NCBI GenBank assembly: GCA_026400355.1 | Contig: JAPLPE010000015.1 | Coordinates: 62,001-126,000 of the forward strand | Source: Rhodobacterales bacterium | GTDB lineage: Bacteria > Pseudomonadota > Alphaproteobacteria > Rhodobacterales > Rhodobacteraceae | Length of the DNA: 64,000 bases | Direction of reading: 5' to 3' | Shown: positions 1 through 8,176 of the stretch, piece by piece | Layout of the letters: every line of letters starts with the position of its first letter | Numbering within the stretch: the stretch's first letter is position 1 | Notes under the pieces: generated by a model | The model's database searches: none | What the model saw: only the letters and a program-made list of their open reading frames with translations | What the model was told of the DNA's origin: nothing | Position numbers and translations under genes: made by a program

Positions 1-41
1 TCTGACACCTCTCAGCCGCCCGAAACCACCAGAACCCATCT

Positions 42-78
42 CGTAGGGTGGGTGAAACCCACCATCCCTCCACCCCAT
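42..78. repeat. short dispersed palindrome (GTAGGGTGGGT family)
   Basis: GGTGGGT at 47-53 pairs with ACCCACC at 57-63 around a three-base loop GAA. The same core, GTAGGGTsGGTgaACC, recurs at about 3681, 10943 and 61676, always between genes. It is probably a REP-like intergenic palindrome acting as transcript-end structure. The role is inferred; the repetition is seen. Confidence 0.6.
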
Positions 79-85
79 CCAATGA

Positions 86-559
86 TCACTCCACCGGCAT
101 CCAGATTTCAAACCCGCCCTCACCCGTCGCCCCGTCAAACTCCAGCGGATAGAACTCCACCGAAGGCCCGTCGCGCGGGGTCAGCCCCGGGCGGCCCATC
201 CATTCGCGGAAGATCTCGGCCCAGACCGACCCCATGGTCGAAATATGCCCGGCTTCAACAAACCGCGCCCAGCGCCCCGCAGGCAGTGTAATCGCCGCCC
301 AGCCTTCTGGCACCGGCCCTTTCGGCACCTCTTGCCCGCAGAGATAATCAAAGGCCCCGCCTTCGCCAAAGTTGGCGCAGACCCCGTACCAGCGGTCCGC
401 CACCGCCCCCGGCGTCTCAATCCCGGCCATGTTGTAATCGGCCCACTGGCCCGGAATGGCCTGCCGCGCCTCCATCGTATAGCGGCGCAAGGGCCCAAGG
501 ATTCGGCGGTCCGGCATGTCTTTGATGACAGGCGGGGCAAGGCAGGTGACAGGGGCCAT
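86..559 (-). CDS. GyrI-like / AraC effector-binding domain protein
   Basis: This 157-residue protein looks like a stand-alone GyrI-like small-molecule-binding domain, the module that follows the DNA-binding part of AraC/BmrR-type regulators. Supporting features are the opening PVIKDMPDRRILGPLRRYTM, the central GxPxGW-type segment around residues 80-87 and the closing FEIWMPVE, which is typical of this fold (...IwiPv). No helix-turn-helix is present, so it may bind or sequester a small molecule rather than act on DNA. The gene lies alone on the minus strand. The ATG start gives the usual domain length. Family assignment is good; the ligand is unknown. Confidence 0.8.
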   Translation of the reverse strand: MAPVTCLAPPVIKDMPDRRILGPLRRYTMEARQAIPGQWADYNMAGIETPGAVADRWYGVCANFGEGGAFDYLCGQEVPKGPVPEGWAAITLPAGRWARFVEAGHISTMGSVWAEIFREWMGRPGLTPRDGPSVEFYPLEFDGATGEGGFEIWMPVE

Positions 560-647
560 GGCAATCTACTTCGGCAATGTCAGGGGCAGGTCATCAGCCC
601 GCTTTCGCGGCTCTTTGGGCATTCAAGGCAAGACTACCTCGAAAACA

Positions 648-1055
648 TCAAAGGTTCTTTATACTATTGGCAAGGTCGTGAGCCCCGATCGGAAGTTGAT
701 CAATGCCTACTGCAATTTCATCGATTGTCTTGTCAGTAAGTGGACCGACAATCCTTTCGCAAGCAGTTCTAAGCTGTTTTTCGATAGAAGTCATATGACC
801 ACGGCTGAAGCCTAGCACCGCACGCGATTTTCCGAATAGTCCAGCCTCATGAAGTTCATACAAAGGACGAAGTTGCTTTTTGTCCACCATCACGGTGTCA
901 ATCTTCTTCCATCTTGAATCCCGGGACCTTAGAATAAGGAAAAGTGCCCCAACGCGGCCAATGGCTTGATAGTCTTGGTTGCGCCCTTCCACTTCTGCCT
1001 GAAACGCTCTGAATTCTGGGCTTTCCTTCATTGGAACGCTTTCATCATTTGCCAT
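648..1055 (-). CDS. hypothetical protein in a low-GC islet
   Basis: This 135-residue protein matches no family I recognise. It is soluble, charged and probably mostly helical, with no signal peptide or membrane segment. Notable stretches are RNQDYQAIGRVGALFLILRS (25-44), KKIDTVMVDKKQLRPLYELH and a C-terminal helical region. The coding sequence and its flanks (about 600-1200) are visibly richer in A and T than the surrounding genes and use codons such as TTT, AAT and ATA that are rare nearby, which suggests recent acquisition. The ATG at 1055 is the only clear start. Whether it is expressed cannot be judged from sequence. Confidence 0.55.
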   Translation of the reverse strand: MANDESVPMKESPEFRAFQAEVEGRNQDYQAIGRVGALFLILRSRDSRWKKIDTVMVDKKQLRPLYELHEAGLFGKSRAVLGFSRGHMTSIEKQLRTACERIVGPLTDKTIDEIAVGIDQLPIGAHDLANSIKNL

Positions 1056-1265
1056 AGTCTAGCAACCTTTGTGGACTACATCTTAAAGTTGCATACCTGC
1101 TCTGCAGAATCAACTTGTACAGATTTCTAGATCTTCGCAATGGTTGCGCCACGTTAAGTGAACGGCGCCACTTGAAAAGCACCAAGGCTTCGTCCTGTGG
1201 GTCTCAAGCTAGCAGAGCGTGCGGCGCATGAGTATGGGGATCTGACCTTGGTCATTTGCCTATGC
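1056..1265. other. AT-rich gene-free gap
   Basis: This gap separates the low-GC orphan gene from the hydrolase. It is AT-rich for this genome in its first half (TTGTACAGATTTCTAGATC around 1114-1132). I see no tRNA, no open frame with a convincing start and no strong hairpin. It presumably carries the orphan gene's promoter on the minus strand. Confidence 0.4.
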
Positions 1266-2096
1266 CTAGCGCGCCGCCCCTGCCCCGTCCTGACCGGAAT
1301 TGACATCGCCATCGGAAAGGATGCGGCACAGTTCACTCCCCGCATCCTCAAGCCCTTCAATCACATCGAAATGGTGCCGCCCCGGCACCACCGTCACCGG
1401 CACACCCCAGGCGTCACCCAGCCACCGCGCCTGATCCAGAAACACGGGCCGCTCGGCCCCGCCCACAACCACATGCACGGGCACCGCCGGGGGCGCATGA
1501 AACACCGGGCTCTCGGCCTGCGCCTCCTCCACATCAATGCGCAGGTCGGCGTTCATCGACGTCTCCCTCAGCGACCGCAGATCGGAAAGCGGCGAAATCG
1601 GCACGACCCGTTCCAGCCTCTCCCGGCAGGCAAGCGGCACATCCCCGCAGGCCAGCCGGGCCACAATATGCCCGCCCGCCGAATGCCCCGTCAGGATCAC
1701 CGGCCCCGCAACCAGCCCGGCCGCATGGTCGACCGCCCGCGCCACCTGCCGCACGATCCCGGCGATCCGGATCGCCGGGCAGAGGTCATAGGACGGCAGC
1801 GCCACCGCCCATCCCGCCGCCACCGCCCCCGCCGCCAGATGCGACCACAGGCTCTTGTCTGTCGCGATCCAATAACCGCCATGCACGAACACCACCAACC
1901 CGCGCGGGCTGCCCTCGGGCAGGAACAGATCCACCCTCTCCCTCTCCCCCGCCCCATAGGGCGCATCGACCCAGCCTGCCGCACCGGCCCGGAAGTCTTC
2001 TGCTGCCGCCGCCCAGCGCGCCGGATAGCTGTCACCCTGCGGGATGAAAGCCGTATTCTCATACGCCCGGTCCATCGCGTGCACCGCATCCGTCAT
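1266..2096 (-). CDS. alpha/beta hydrolase, arylformamidase-like
   Basis: This 276-residue serine hydrolase belongs to the alpha/beta fold. It has the oxyanion-hole motif HGGYW at 72-76, the nucleophile elbow GHSAGG with Ser139, and a C-terminal histidine in RHHFDV (His241 or His242); the acid is probably in the PVHVVVGGAE strand region. HGGYWxxxDKS is the pattern seen in kynurenine formamidase-like hydrolases, which hydrolyse N-formylkynurenine, but other formamide or carbamate substrates are possible. There are no other kynurenine genes nearby, so the pathway is unproven. It is divergent from gabD, with about 85 bases between the starts. Confidence 0.8.
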   Translation of the reverse strand: MTDAVHAMDRAYENTAFIPQGDSYPARWAAAAEDFRAGAAGWVDAPYGAGERERVDLFLPEGSPRGLVVFVHGGYWIATDKSLWSHLAAGAVAAGWAVALPSYDLCPAIRIAGIVRQVARAVDHAAGLVAGPVILTGHSAGGHIVARLACGDVPLACRERLERVVPISPLSDLRSLRETSMNADLRIDVEEAQAESPVFHAPPAVPVHVVVGGAERPVFLDQARWLGDAWGVPVTVVPGRHHFDVIEGLEDAGSELCRILSDGDVNSGQDGAGAAR

Positions 2097-2182
2097 CGCG
2101 TCACTCCCTCTTTGCCGCGGCTTTACACCTTGCCCCCGGCCCCTGCCCCATGCTTTCAGAGGGCATGCTAAAGGAGGCCCCG

Positions 2183-3661
2183 ATGCTTGACGACATCACC
2201 AATCTGAAATCCCTGCTCAAGACCCCCGACCTTCTTTGCGACAAGGCATTTCTTGGTGGGCAATGGGTCGATGCCACCTCGGGCAAGACCTTTGCCATCA
2301 CGAACCCCGCACGGGGCGACGTGATCGCCCATGTCCCCGACCTCTCGCGCGCCGAAATCGCCAAAGCGATCGACATCGCCCATGCCGCGCAAAAGGGCTG
2401 GGCCGCGAAAACAGGCAAGGACCGCGCCAAGGTCCTCCGCAAATGGTTCGACCTGATGATGGAACATCAGGAAGACCTCGCCATCATCATGACTGCCGAA
2501 CAGGGCAAACCCTTGGCCGAAGCGCGGGGCGAAGTCGCCTATGGCGCCGCCTACATCGAATGGTTCGGTGAAGAGGCCAAGCGCGTCTATGGTGAAACGA
2601 TCCCCGGCCATCAGCCCGACAAGCGCATAACCGTAATCAAACAGCCCATCGGCGTCGCCGCAGGCATCACGCCATGGAACTTCCCCAACGCCATGATCGC
2701 CCGCAAGGTCGCGCCCGCGCTGGCCGCAGGCTGCTCCTTCGTCTCGCGCCCGGCTTCGCTGACACCCCTCTCTGCACTCGCCATGGCGAAATTGGCCGAA
2801 ATGGCGGGCCTGCCCGCCGGCGTCCTCTCCGTCGTGACCTCGACGTCCTCGTCCGAAGTCGGCAAGGAATTCTGCGAAAACCCCAAGGTCCGCAAACTCA
2901 CCTTCACCGGTTCGACAGAAGTCGGCCGCGTCCTGCTGAAACAGGCCGCCGATCAGGTGATGAAATGCTCGATGGAACTCGGCGGCAATGCACCCTTCAT
3001 CGTCTTCGACGACGCCGATCTTGATGCCGCCGTGCAGGGTGCCATCATCTCCAAATTCCGCAACAACGGTCAGACCTGCGTCTGCGCCAACCGCATCTAC
3101 GTCCAGCGCGGCGTCTACGACGCTTTCGCCGCCAAGCTGAAGATTGCGGTCGAAAGGCTGAACGTGGGCGACGGCCTCATCCCCGGCACCGACCTCGGCC
3201 CGCTGATCGAACCCAAGGCTGTTGAAAAGGTCCGCGAACACCTGACCGATGCCGTCTCCAAAGGCGGCACCGTCCTGACTGGGGGTGATCTGCACAACCT
3301 CGGCGGCCAGTTCTTCAAACCGACCATCGTGACCCACGCCACCCAGGACATGCTGGTCGCGCGGGACGAAACCTTCGGCCCCTTCGCGCCCCTTTTCATG
3401 TTCGAGGATGAGGCCGACGTGATCGAAAAGGCCAATGACACGATCTTCGGCCTCGCCTCCTACTTCTACGCCAAGGACATCTCCCGCGTGACCCGCGTGG
3501 CCGAGGCGCTGGAATACGGCATGGTCGGCGTGAACACCGGCCTCATCTCGACCGAAGTGGCCCCCTTCGGCGGCGTCAAGCAATCCGGCCTCGGCCGCGA
3601 AGGCAGCCGCCACGGGATCGAGGACTATCTGGAAATGAAATACATCTGCACAAGCATCTGA
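2183..3661 (+). CDS. gabD: NAD(P)-dependent succinate-semialdehyde dehydrogenase
   Basis: This 492-residue aldehyde dehydrogenase oxidises succinate semialdehyde to succinate, the last step of GABA breakdown. It aligns along its full length with the GabD family: PWNFP (Asn166), ELGGN (general base Glu265), FRNNGQTCVCANR with catalytic Cys299, and the C-terminal LGREGSRHGIEDYLEMKYIC. The start at 2183 is chosen because AAAGGAGG lies just upstream; an in-frame ATG at 2150 has no such site. One oddity is that the cofactor-binding Lys of the usual LKPAS/T motif is Arg189 (VSRPASLTP). No gabT or regulator is adjacent. Confidence 0.93.
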   Translation: MLDDITNLKSLLKTPDLLCDKAFLGGQWVDATSGKTFAITNPARGDVIAHVPDLSRAEIAKAIDIAHAAQKGWAAKTGKDRAKVLRKWFDLMMEHQEDLAIIMTAEQGKPLAEARGEVAYGAAYIEWFGEEAKRVYGETIPGHQPDKRITVIKQPIGVAAGITPWNFPNAMIARKVAPALAAGCSFVSRPASLTPLSALAMAKLAEMAGLPAGVLSVVTSTSSSEVGKEFCENPKVRKLTFTGSTEVGRVLLKQAADQVMKCSMELGGNAPFIVFDDADLDAAVQGAIISKFRNNGQTCVCANRIYVQRGVYDAFAAKLKIAVERLNVGDGLIPGTDLGPLIEPKAVEKVREHLTDAVSKGGTVLTGGDLHNLGGQFFKPTIVTHATQDMLVARDETFGPFAPLFMFEDEADVIEKANDTIFGLASYFYAKDISRVTRVAEALEYGMVGVNTGLISTEVAPFGGVKQSGLGREGSRHGIEDYLEMKYICTSI

Positions 3662-3680
3662 CACGCCCCGAAGATCACGC

Positions 3681-3713
3681 GTAGGGTGGGTACCGCCCAC
3701 GACCAGCCCTACC
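3681..3713. repeat. short dispersed palindrome (GTAGGGTGGGT family)
   Basis: TAGGG at 3682-3686 pairs with CCCTA at 3707-3711, and an inner GTGGG/CCCAC pair closes a five-base loop. The opening GTAGGGTGGGT is identical to the element at 43-53. It lies 20 bases after the gabD stop and ends about 20 bases before the next gene's start, so it may end gabD transcripts. Confidence 0.5.
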
Positions 3714-3733
3714 CATTCCACCCAAGGCCCCGC

Positions 3734-4924
3734 ATGACCACCCAACCCGCCTCCCCCTTCTCGCCCGAGGCGCGGACCACGGTCTATTACCTCACCCTTT
3801 TCATGAGCATGGGGGCCTCCACCGTTTACTCCGGCATCTGGTTTGACGGGCGCGGGCTCACCTCGGAACAGATCGGCATCATCAACGCCCTGCCCGTCTT
3901 CTCCATGCTGATCCTGAACATCGTCGCGGGCCGCATCGCCGACCGGGCGACCGACTGGCGGCAGGTGATCGTCTGGGGCTCCGTCGCGTCAGGCCTCGTC
4001 TCGATTGGCCTCATGTTCGTCGCGGGCTTCTGGGGCATCCTCACCTTCTGGACGCTCACGGCCATCGCCATCGCCGCCGTCATCCCCGTGGTGGACGCCG
4101 CCGCCATGCGCATGACCTCACGGCGCGGCACCGATTTCGGCGCGATGCGCGCCTTTGGGACAATCGGCTATCTCGCTGTGATTCTCATCACCGGGGTCCT
4201 CACAAACTACCTCGGCCCCGGTGCCTTCCTTCCCGTCTTCATCGGCCTCAGCCTCGCACGCGCCGCAGCAGCGCTCCTGCTCCCCAACTTCCGCGCTGAC
4301 CCTGCTGAGCGCCGCCCGCAGGAAGGGGCGATCAGCCTCCTTCACGTCATGAAACCTTGGTTCCTCCTTCCCCTCGTCGGCTGGGCCGTCATCTCCTCGA
4401 CCCACCTGATCCTGAACGCGTTCCAAGGTCTCCTGTTCCAGCGTCAGGGCATCGGCATCTCGGTCACCTCGATCATCATCGCTCTGGGTGCCGTGTCCGA
4501 GGCCGCGATGTTCTTCGCCTACAAGCGCTTCTTTCAGGGCCGCTACCGCGCCCGCACGCTCATCTTAATCTCTGCCCTGGTCACCGCCGCCCGCTGGCTC
4601 ATCATGGCTTTCGAACCGGGCGTGCCTGTCCTGATCGCGCTGCAACTCCTCCACGGCATCACCTTTGGCCTCGGTTTCATGGCCTGCATCACCTTCATCA
4701 CCAACTGGACGTCCGAAGACATCGCGGCCGAGGCGCAAAGCTTCTTCGTCGTCCTCCAGCAAGCGATGTCAGTCCTTGCCCTCGCCGCCTTCGGCGGGCT
4801 GGCCGACCGCTGGGGTGCGCAGGCCTATTTCGCCTCTGCCGCCTTTGCAGGCATCGGCACCGCGCTCATCTGGGCATCGTTGCGCCTCCAGCCCCCGGGC
4901 AAGGCCGCAACCCCGGTTTCATGA
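3734..4924 (+). CDS. MFS transporter, 3-phenylpropionate permease-like
   Basis: This 396-residue inner-membrane protein has about twelve hydrophobic segments and the N-terminal signature YLTLFMSMGASTVYSGIWF with IGIINALPVF, typical of the MFS_1-like group that includes HcaT-type 3-phenylpropionic acid permeases and NupG/LacY relatives. The conserved loop after helix 2 reads GRIADRATDWR. The start at 3734 (MTTQPASPF) is preferred over the in-frame ATG at 3686, because that would extend the protein through the palindromic repeat with low-complexity residues. No catabolic genes are adjacent to identify the substrate. It shares direction with gabD but is separated by a repeat, so co-transcription is doubtful. 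Confidence 0.85.
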   Translation: MTTQPASPFSPEARTTVYYLTLFMSMGASTVYSGIWFDGRGLTSEQIGIINALPVFSMLILNIVAGRIADRATDWRQVIVWGSVASGLVSIGLMFVAGFWGILTFWTLTAIAIAAVIPVVDAAAMRMTSRRGTDFGAMRAFGTIGYLAVILITGVLTNYLGPGAFLPVFIGLSLARAAAALLLPNFRADPAERRPQEGAISLLHVMKPWFLLPLVGWAVISSTHLILNAFQGLLFQRQGIGISVTSIIIALGAVSEAAMFFAYKRFFQGRYRARTLILISALVTAARWLIMAFEPGVPVLIALQLLHGITFGLGFMACITFITNWTSEDIAAEAQSFFVVLQQAMSVLALAAFGGLADRWGAQAYFASAAFAGIGTALIWASLRLQPPGKAATPVS

Positions 4925-5001
4925 AACCGTCAGCCAGCTCTTAACGAACTGTCACGAAGCGCCGTCAATCAGGCCCTTGAGCTTCCAGAAACGGGGACTG
5001 C

Positions 5002-6627
5002 ATTACAACGCCGCGCCTCCTTTGTCTGACCTCTGCCCTTGCCCTGACTGCCGGTTACGCCACCGCACAGGATAATGCCTTCAACCGCATCGCCAGCTTT
5101 CCGACCATCGCCAACATGGCCGAAGGTGAGGACCTGGCCCGCCCCTCCTCGGCAGAAATCATCGCCGCCTCCGATGACGGCATGACGCTGATCTACACCG
5201 ACAGCCCCCTTGTCGCTGTAGGTCTGATCGACATCACCGATCCCGCCGCGCCCAAGGCGCTTGGCAACATCGACATGGGCGGCGAACCCACTTCCGTCAC
5301 CGTCATTGGCAAAACTGCCTTCGTCGCGGTCAACACGAGCGAAGGCTTCACCAATCCGTCAGGTTTCGTCGCCGCCATTGACCTCGCCACCAAGGCCGAA
5401 CTTGGCCGCTGCGACCTTGGCGGTCAGCCCGACGGCACAGCCCATGCCGCTGACGGCAGCTTCATCGCGATCGCCATCGAAAACGAACGTGACGAGGATG
5501 CCGGCGACGGCCGCACCGGCCAGATGCCCGCGGGCTGGGTCACGCTGATCGACACGAACGGCGGCACGCTCAACTGCGACACAGCGATCCGGGCCGACCT
5601 CATCGGGCTGGCCGAAGTCTCTCCCGAAGGCGTGATAGCCATCCCGGAACGCGGCCTGATCGCCACCGCCAACGAGCTTGACCTCATCGAAGACGGCGGC
5701 CCCCGGTCGCACGCGATGATCTACCAGCTGACCGAAGGTGCGCCGGTCTATCCGATGCTCACCACTGCCGGCGCCGCCGAACTGATCGGCTGGGGCGCCC
5801 TTTCGGGCCTCGTCGCCGATCCCGCGGCCCCCGGCACCTTCTACGCCGTCAACGACAGCTTCTACGGCTTCCAGCCCACGATCTTCACGATCGACGCGAC
5901 CCAGACCCCGGCACGGATAACCGCTGCCCTGCCGATCACCCGCGCAGGCTACCCGGCGCAGAAGCTCGACATCGAAGGCATCACCCTTGATGGCGAAGGC
6001 GGCTTCTGGCTCGCCTCCGAGGGCCGCACCGACAGGATGATCCCCCACGGGATCTACCACGTTGAAAGCGACGGCAACATAGACACCGAAATCGCCTTCC
6101 CCTCTGAATTGCTGACGAACGAAGACCGCTACGGCGCCGAAGGAATCGCCCTGGTCGGCACAACGCTCTGGCTCCCGATCCAGCGCGAATGGGCCGATGA
6201 TCCCGAAGGTCAGGTCAAGATCGTGGCCTACAACCTCGAAACCGAAGAATGGGGTGCCGTCCGCTACCCCCTGACTGCCCCCACCGGCGACGGCTGGGTC
6301 GGCCTCTCGGAAATCGCGGTCAGCGGTGACTATGCCTACCTGATCGAACGCGACAACCTCTTTGGTTCAGCCGCTGTGACCAAGACCATCACCCGCGTAC
6401 CCCTGTCCGACATGGTCCCCGCCCCGCTCGGCGGAGACCTCCCCGTCGTGACCAAGGAAGTCGTCAGCGACCTCCTCCCCGACCTCGCCTCGACCGGCGG
6501 CCCGATCATCGAGAAGGTCGAAGGTCTGGCTATTGACGCAGACGGGAATGGCTGGGTCGTCACCGACAATGACGGCGTCGACGACGCCTCAGGTGAAACC
6601 ATGTTCTGGACGATTGGCAAACTCTAA
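5002..6627 (+). CDS. secreted esterase-like phytase-domain protein, apparent ATT start
   Basis: The mature part is a beta-propeller-like secreted protein: residues about 40-190 contain short repeat units (VGLIDITDPAAPKALGNID, MGGEPTSVTV), and the second half contains the phytase-like esterase domain (AVNDSF, KLDIEGITLDGEGGFWLASEG, ENxGVDDASGET). The reading frame stays open upstream of the first ATG (5116) to a stop at 4978 and there encodes a convincing signal peptide (TTPRLLCLTSALALTAGYATA, then QD). In that interval there is no ATG, GTG or TTG in frame. ATT at 5002, with GGGGA upstream, gives MTTPRLL... and is the best start. Starting at 5116 would lose the signal peptide. Substrate unknown. 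Confidence 0.75.
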   Translation: MTTPRLLCLTSALALTAGYATAQDNAFNRIASFPTIANMAEGEDLARPSSAEIIAASDDGMTLIYTDSPLVAVGLIDITDPAAPKALGNIDMGGEPTSVTVIGKTAFVAVNTSEGFTNPSGFVAAIDLATKAELGRCDLGGQPDGTAHAADGSFIAIAIENERDEDAGDGRTGQMPAGWVTLIDTNGGTLNCDTAIRADLIGLAEVSPEGVIAIPERGLIATANELDLIEDGGPRSHAMIYQLTEGAPVYPMLTTAGAAELIGWGALSGLVADPAAPGTFYAVNDSFYGFQPTIFTIDATQTPARITAALPITRAGYPAQKLDIEGITLDGEGGFWLASEGRTDRMIPHGIYHVESDGNIDTEIAFPSELLTNEDRYGAEGIALVGTTLWLPIQREWADDPEGQVKIVAYNLETEEWGAVRYPLTAPTGDGWVGLSEIAVSGDYAYLIERDNLFGSAAVTKTITRVPLSDMVPAPLGGDLPVVTKEVVSDLLPDLASTGGPIIEKVEGLAIDADGNGWVVTDNDGVDDASGETMFWTIGKL

Positions 6628-6652
6628 GCCCGCCATTCAGGCAAAGAACGAC

Positions 6653-6677
6653 ACGCGGGGGCACACAGTCCCCGCGT
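6653..6677 (+). terminator. probable intrinsic terminator of the phytase-like gene
   Basis: ACGCGGGG at 6653-6660 pairs perfectly with CCCCGCGT at 6670-6677 around a nine-base loop, and the following bases are TTGCATTT. It sits 26 bases after the stop codon. The U-tract is weak, as is common in GC-rich genomes. Confidence 0.65.
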
Positions 6678-6752
6678 TTGCATTTGCAACTCGCGCATAG
6701 GTCATTGACCTAGACGACGGCAGGCTGCACATGCAGAGATTGATCCGAACCA

Positions 6753-8042
6753 GTGCCGGAACCCGTGATGTTCGCCGAAATCGCCATTGTGCTTCTGCTG
6801 ATCCTGATCAACGGGGCGCTGGCAATGTCAGAACTGGCCGTCGTCTCGTCCCGCCCCGCCCGGCTGCGCGCCATGGCCGATGCCGGATCGACCGGGGCCG
6901 CCACCGCGATCCGTCTTGCCGAAAACCCCGGCAAGTTCCTTTCTTCCGTCCAGATCGGCATCACCATGGTCGGCGTCCTCTCGGGTGCCTTCTCGGGCGC
7001 AACCCTCGGCGTCCGGCTGGCCAACTGGCTCACCGCCGAAGGTGTGCCTGCCGAATGGTCCGCGACCCTTGGCGTGGGCGGCGTGGTCGTGATCCTGACC
7101 TACCTCTCGCTCATCCTCGGCGAACTCGTCCCCAAACAAGTGGCACTCCGCAACCCCGAAGGGGTTGCAGCCAAGGTCGCCCCCGTCATGGTCATCCTCG
7201 CGACCGCTGCCGCGCCCCTCGTCTGGTTCCTCGACAAATCCGGCCAGCTCATCCTGCGCCTTCTTGGTCAGAGCGGCGACACCAAGAACCGCGTCACCGA
7301 CGCCGAAGTCCACGTGATCCTGACCGAAGCCCATGACGAAGGCGTCATCGAGACCGAGGAACGCGCGATGCTGACCGGCGTCATGCGCCTGGCCGACCGT
7401 TCCGCCCGTGGCCTCATGACCCCCCGCCGCGACGTCGAGATGATCGATATCGAGGCCGACCCCGCCGAAACCCTGCAGGCTATCCGCGATATCGGCCGCC
7501 CTCGCATCCCCGTCCGCAGCCGCGAAACCGACGAGGTGCTGGGCGTCCTCTACCTCACCGATGCAATCGCAGCCCTTTCCGAAGGCAAACCGCTCGACCT
7601 CCGCTCGCTCCTCCGCGAGGTTCCCGTCGTCCACGAATCCGTCGATGCGCTGGGCGTCATCGAACTCCTGCGCGGCTCACCCAATCACATGGCGCTCGTC
7701 TACGACGAATACGGCAGTTTTGAAGGGCTCATAACCACCGGCGACATCCTTGAAGCCATCACCGGCACGTTCCGCGAGGCGCAGGCCGAAGAGCCCGACA
7801 TGGTCGAACGCGAAGATGGAAGCTTCCTCGTCTCGGGCGGCATGCAGGCTGACGAATTCTGCGACCGCCTGATGCTGCCACGCGATATCGCGGGCGATTA
7901 TGAAACTGTTGCGGGCCTTGTTCTGAACCAGCTCAACCGCCTGCCACATCTTGGCGACCGGTTCGACGCTGCAGGTTGGCGGTTCGAAGTCATCGATCTG
8001 GACGGCCGCCGGATCGACAAGGTGCTCGTCTCACGGGTCTAA
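6753..8042 (+). CDS. hemolysin/CorC-family membrane protein (DUF21-CBS-CorC)
   Basis: This 429-residue protein has the three-part layout of the HlyC/CorC family: an N-terminal DUF21 membrane domain with about four helices (FAEIAIVLLLILINGALAMSELAVVS; GKFLSSVQIGITMVGVLSGAFSGAT), a CBS pair in the middle (VMRLADRSARGLMTPRRDVEMID; GVLYLTDAIA; HMALVYDEYGSFEGLITTGDILEAITG) and a C-terminal CorC_HlyC domain (about 345-425). Family members are linked to Mg/Co efflux or ion homeostasis; the label hemolysin is historical. Initiation is probably at GTG 6753, or at ATG 6768 five codons on. Confidence 0.88.
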   Translation: MPEPVMFAEIAIVLLLILINGALAMSELAVVSSRPARLRAMADAGSTGAATAIRLAENPGKFLSSVQIGITMVGVLSGAFSGATLGVRLANWLTAEGVPAEWSATLGVGGVVVILTYLSLILGELVPKQVALRNPEGVAAKVAPVMVILATAAAPLVWFLDKSGQLILRLLGQSGDTKNRVTDAEVHVILTEAHDEGVIETEERAMLTGVMRLADRSARGLMTPRRDVEMIDIEADPAETLQAIRDIGRPRIPVRSRETDEVLGVLYLTDAIAALSEGKPLDLRSLLREVPVVHESVDALGVIELLRGSPNHMALVYDEYGSFEGLITTGDILEAITGTFREAQAEEPDMVEREDGSFLVSGGMQADEFCDRLMLPRDIAGDYETVAGLVLNQLNRLPHLGDRFDAAGWRFEVIDLDGRRIDKVLVSRV

Positions 8043-8060
8043 GTTAGGGTGATATGGCGA

Positions 8061-8113
8061 GGGGGTTCTGCCCCCGCCTTCGGCCCACCAAGGTATTTGG
8101 ACAACAAAGAAAC
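8061..8113. repeat. intergenic hairpin and repeated 15-mer
   Basis: GGGGG (8061-8065) and CCCCC (8071-8075) form a short hairpin 19 bases after the CorC-like gene. It is followed by GTATTTGGACAACAAAGAAAC. The last fifteen bases of this (8099-8113) recur exactly upstream of glmU at 57770-57784. This looks like a family-specific intergenic element that joins a transcript end to a conserved tail. Confidence 0.5.
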
Positions 8114-8176
8114 AGTCTCAAGCTTCTTTGGTCGGTCCGCCAAGGATTGACCGGCGACCTGCGTCCTACCATCACG

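Noticed and set aside
2168-3745. Long minus-strand open frame of 525 codons across gabD
   Set aside because: It is the antisense shadow of gabD; the composition (many Asp, Gly, Val, His) and lack of any domain are typical of GC-rich shadow frames.
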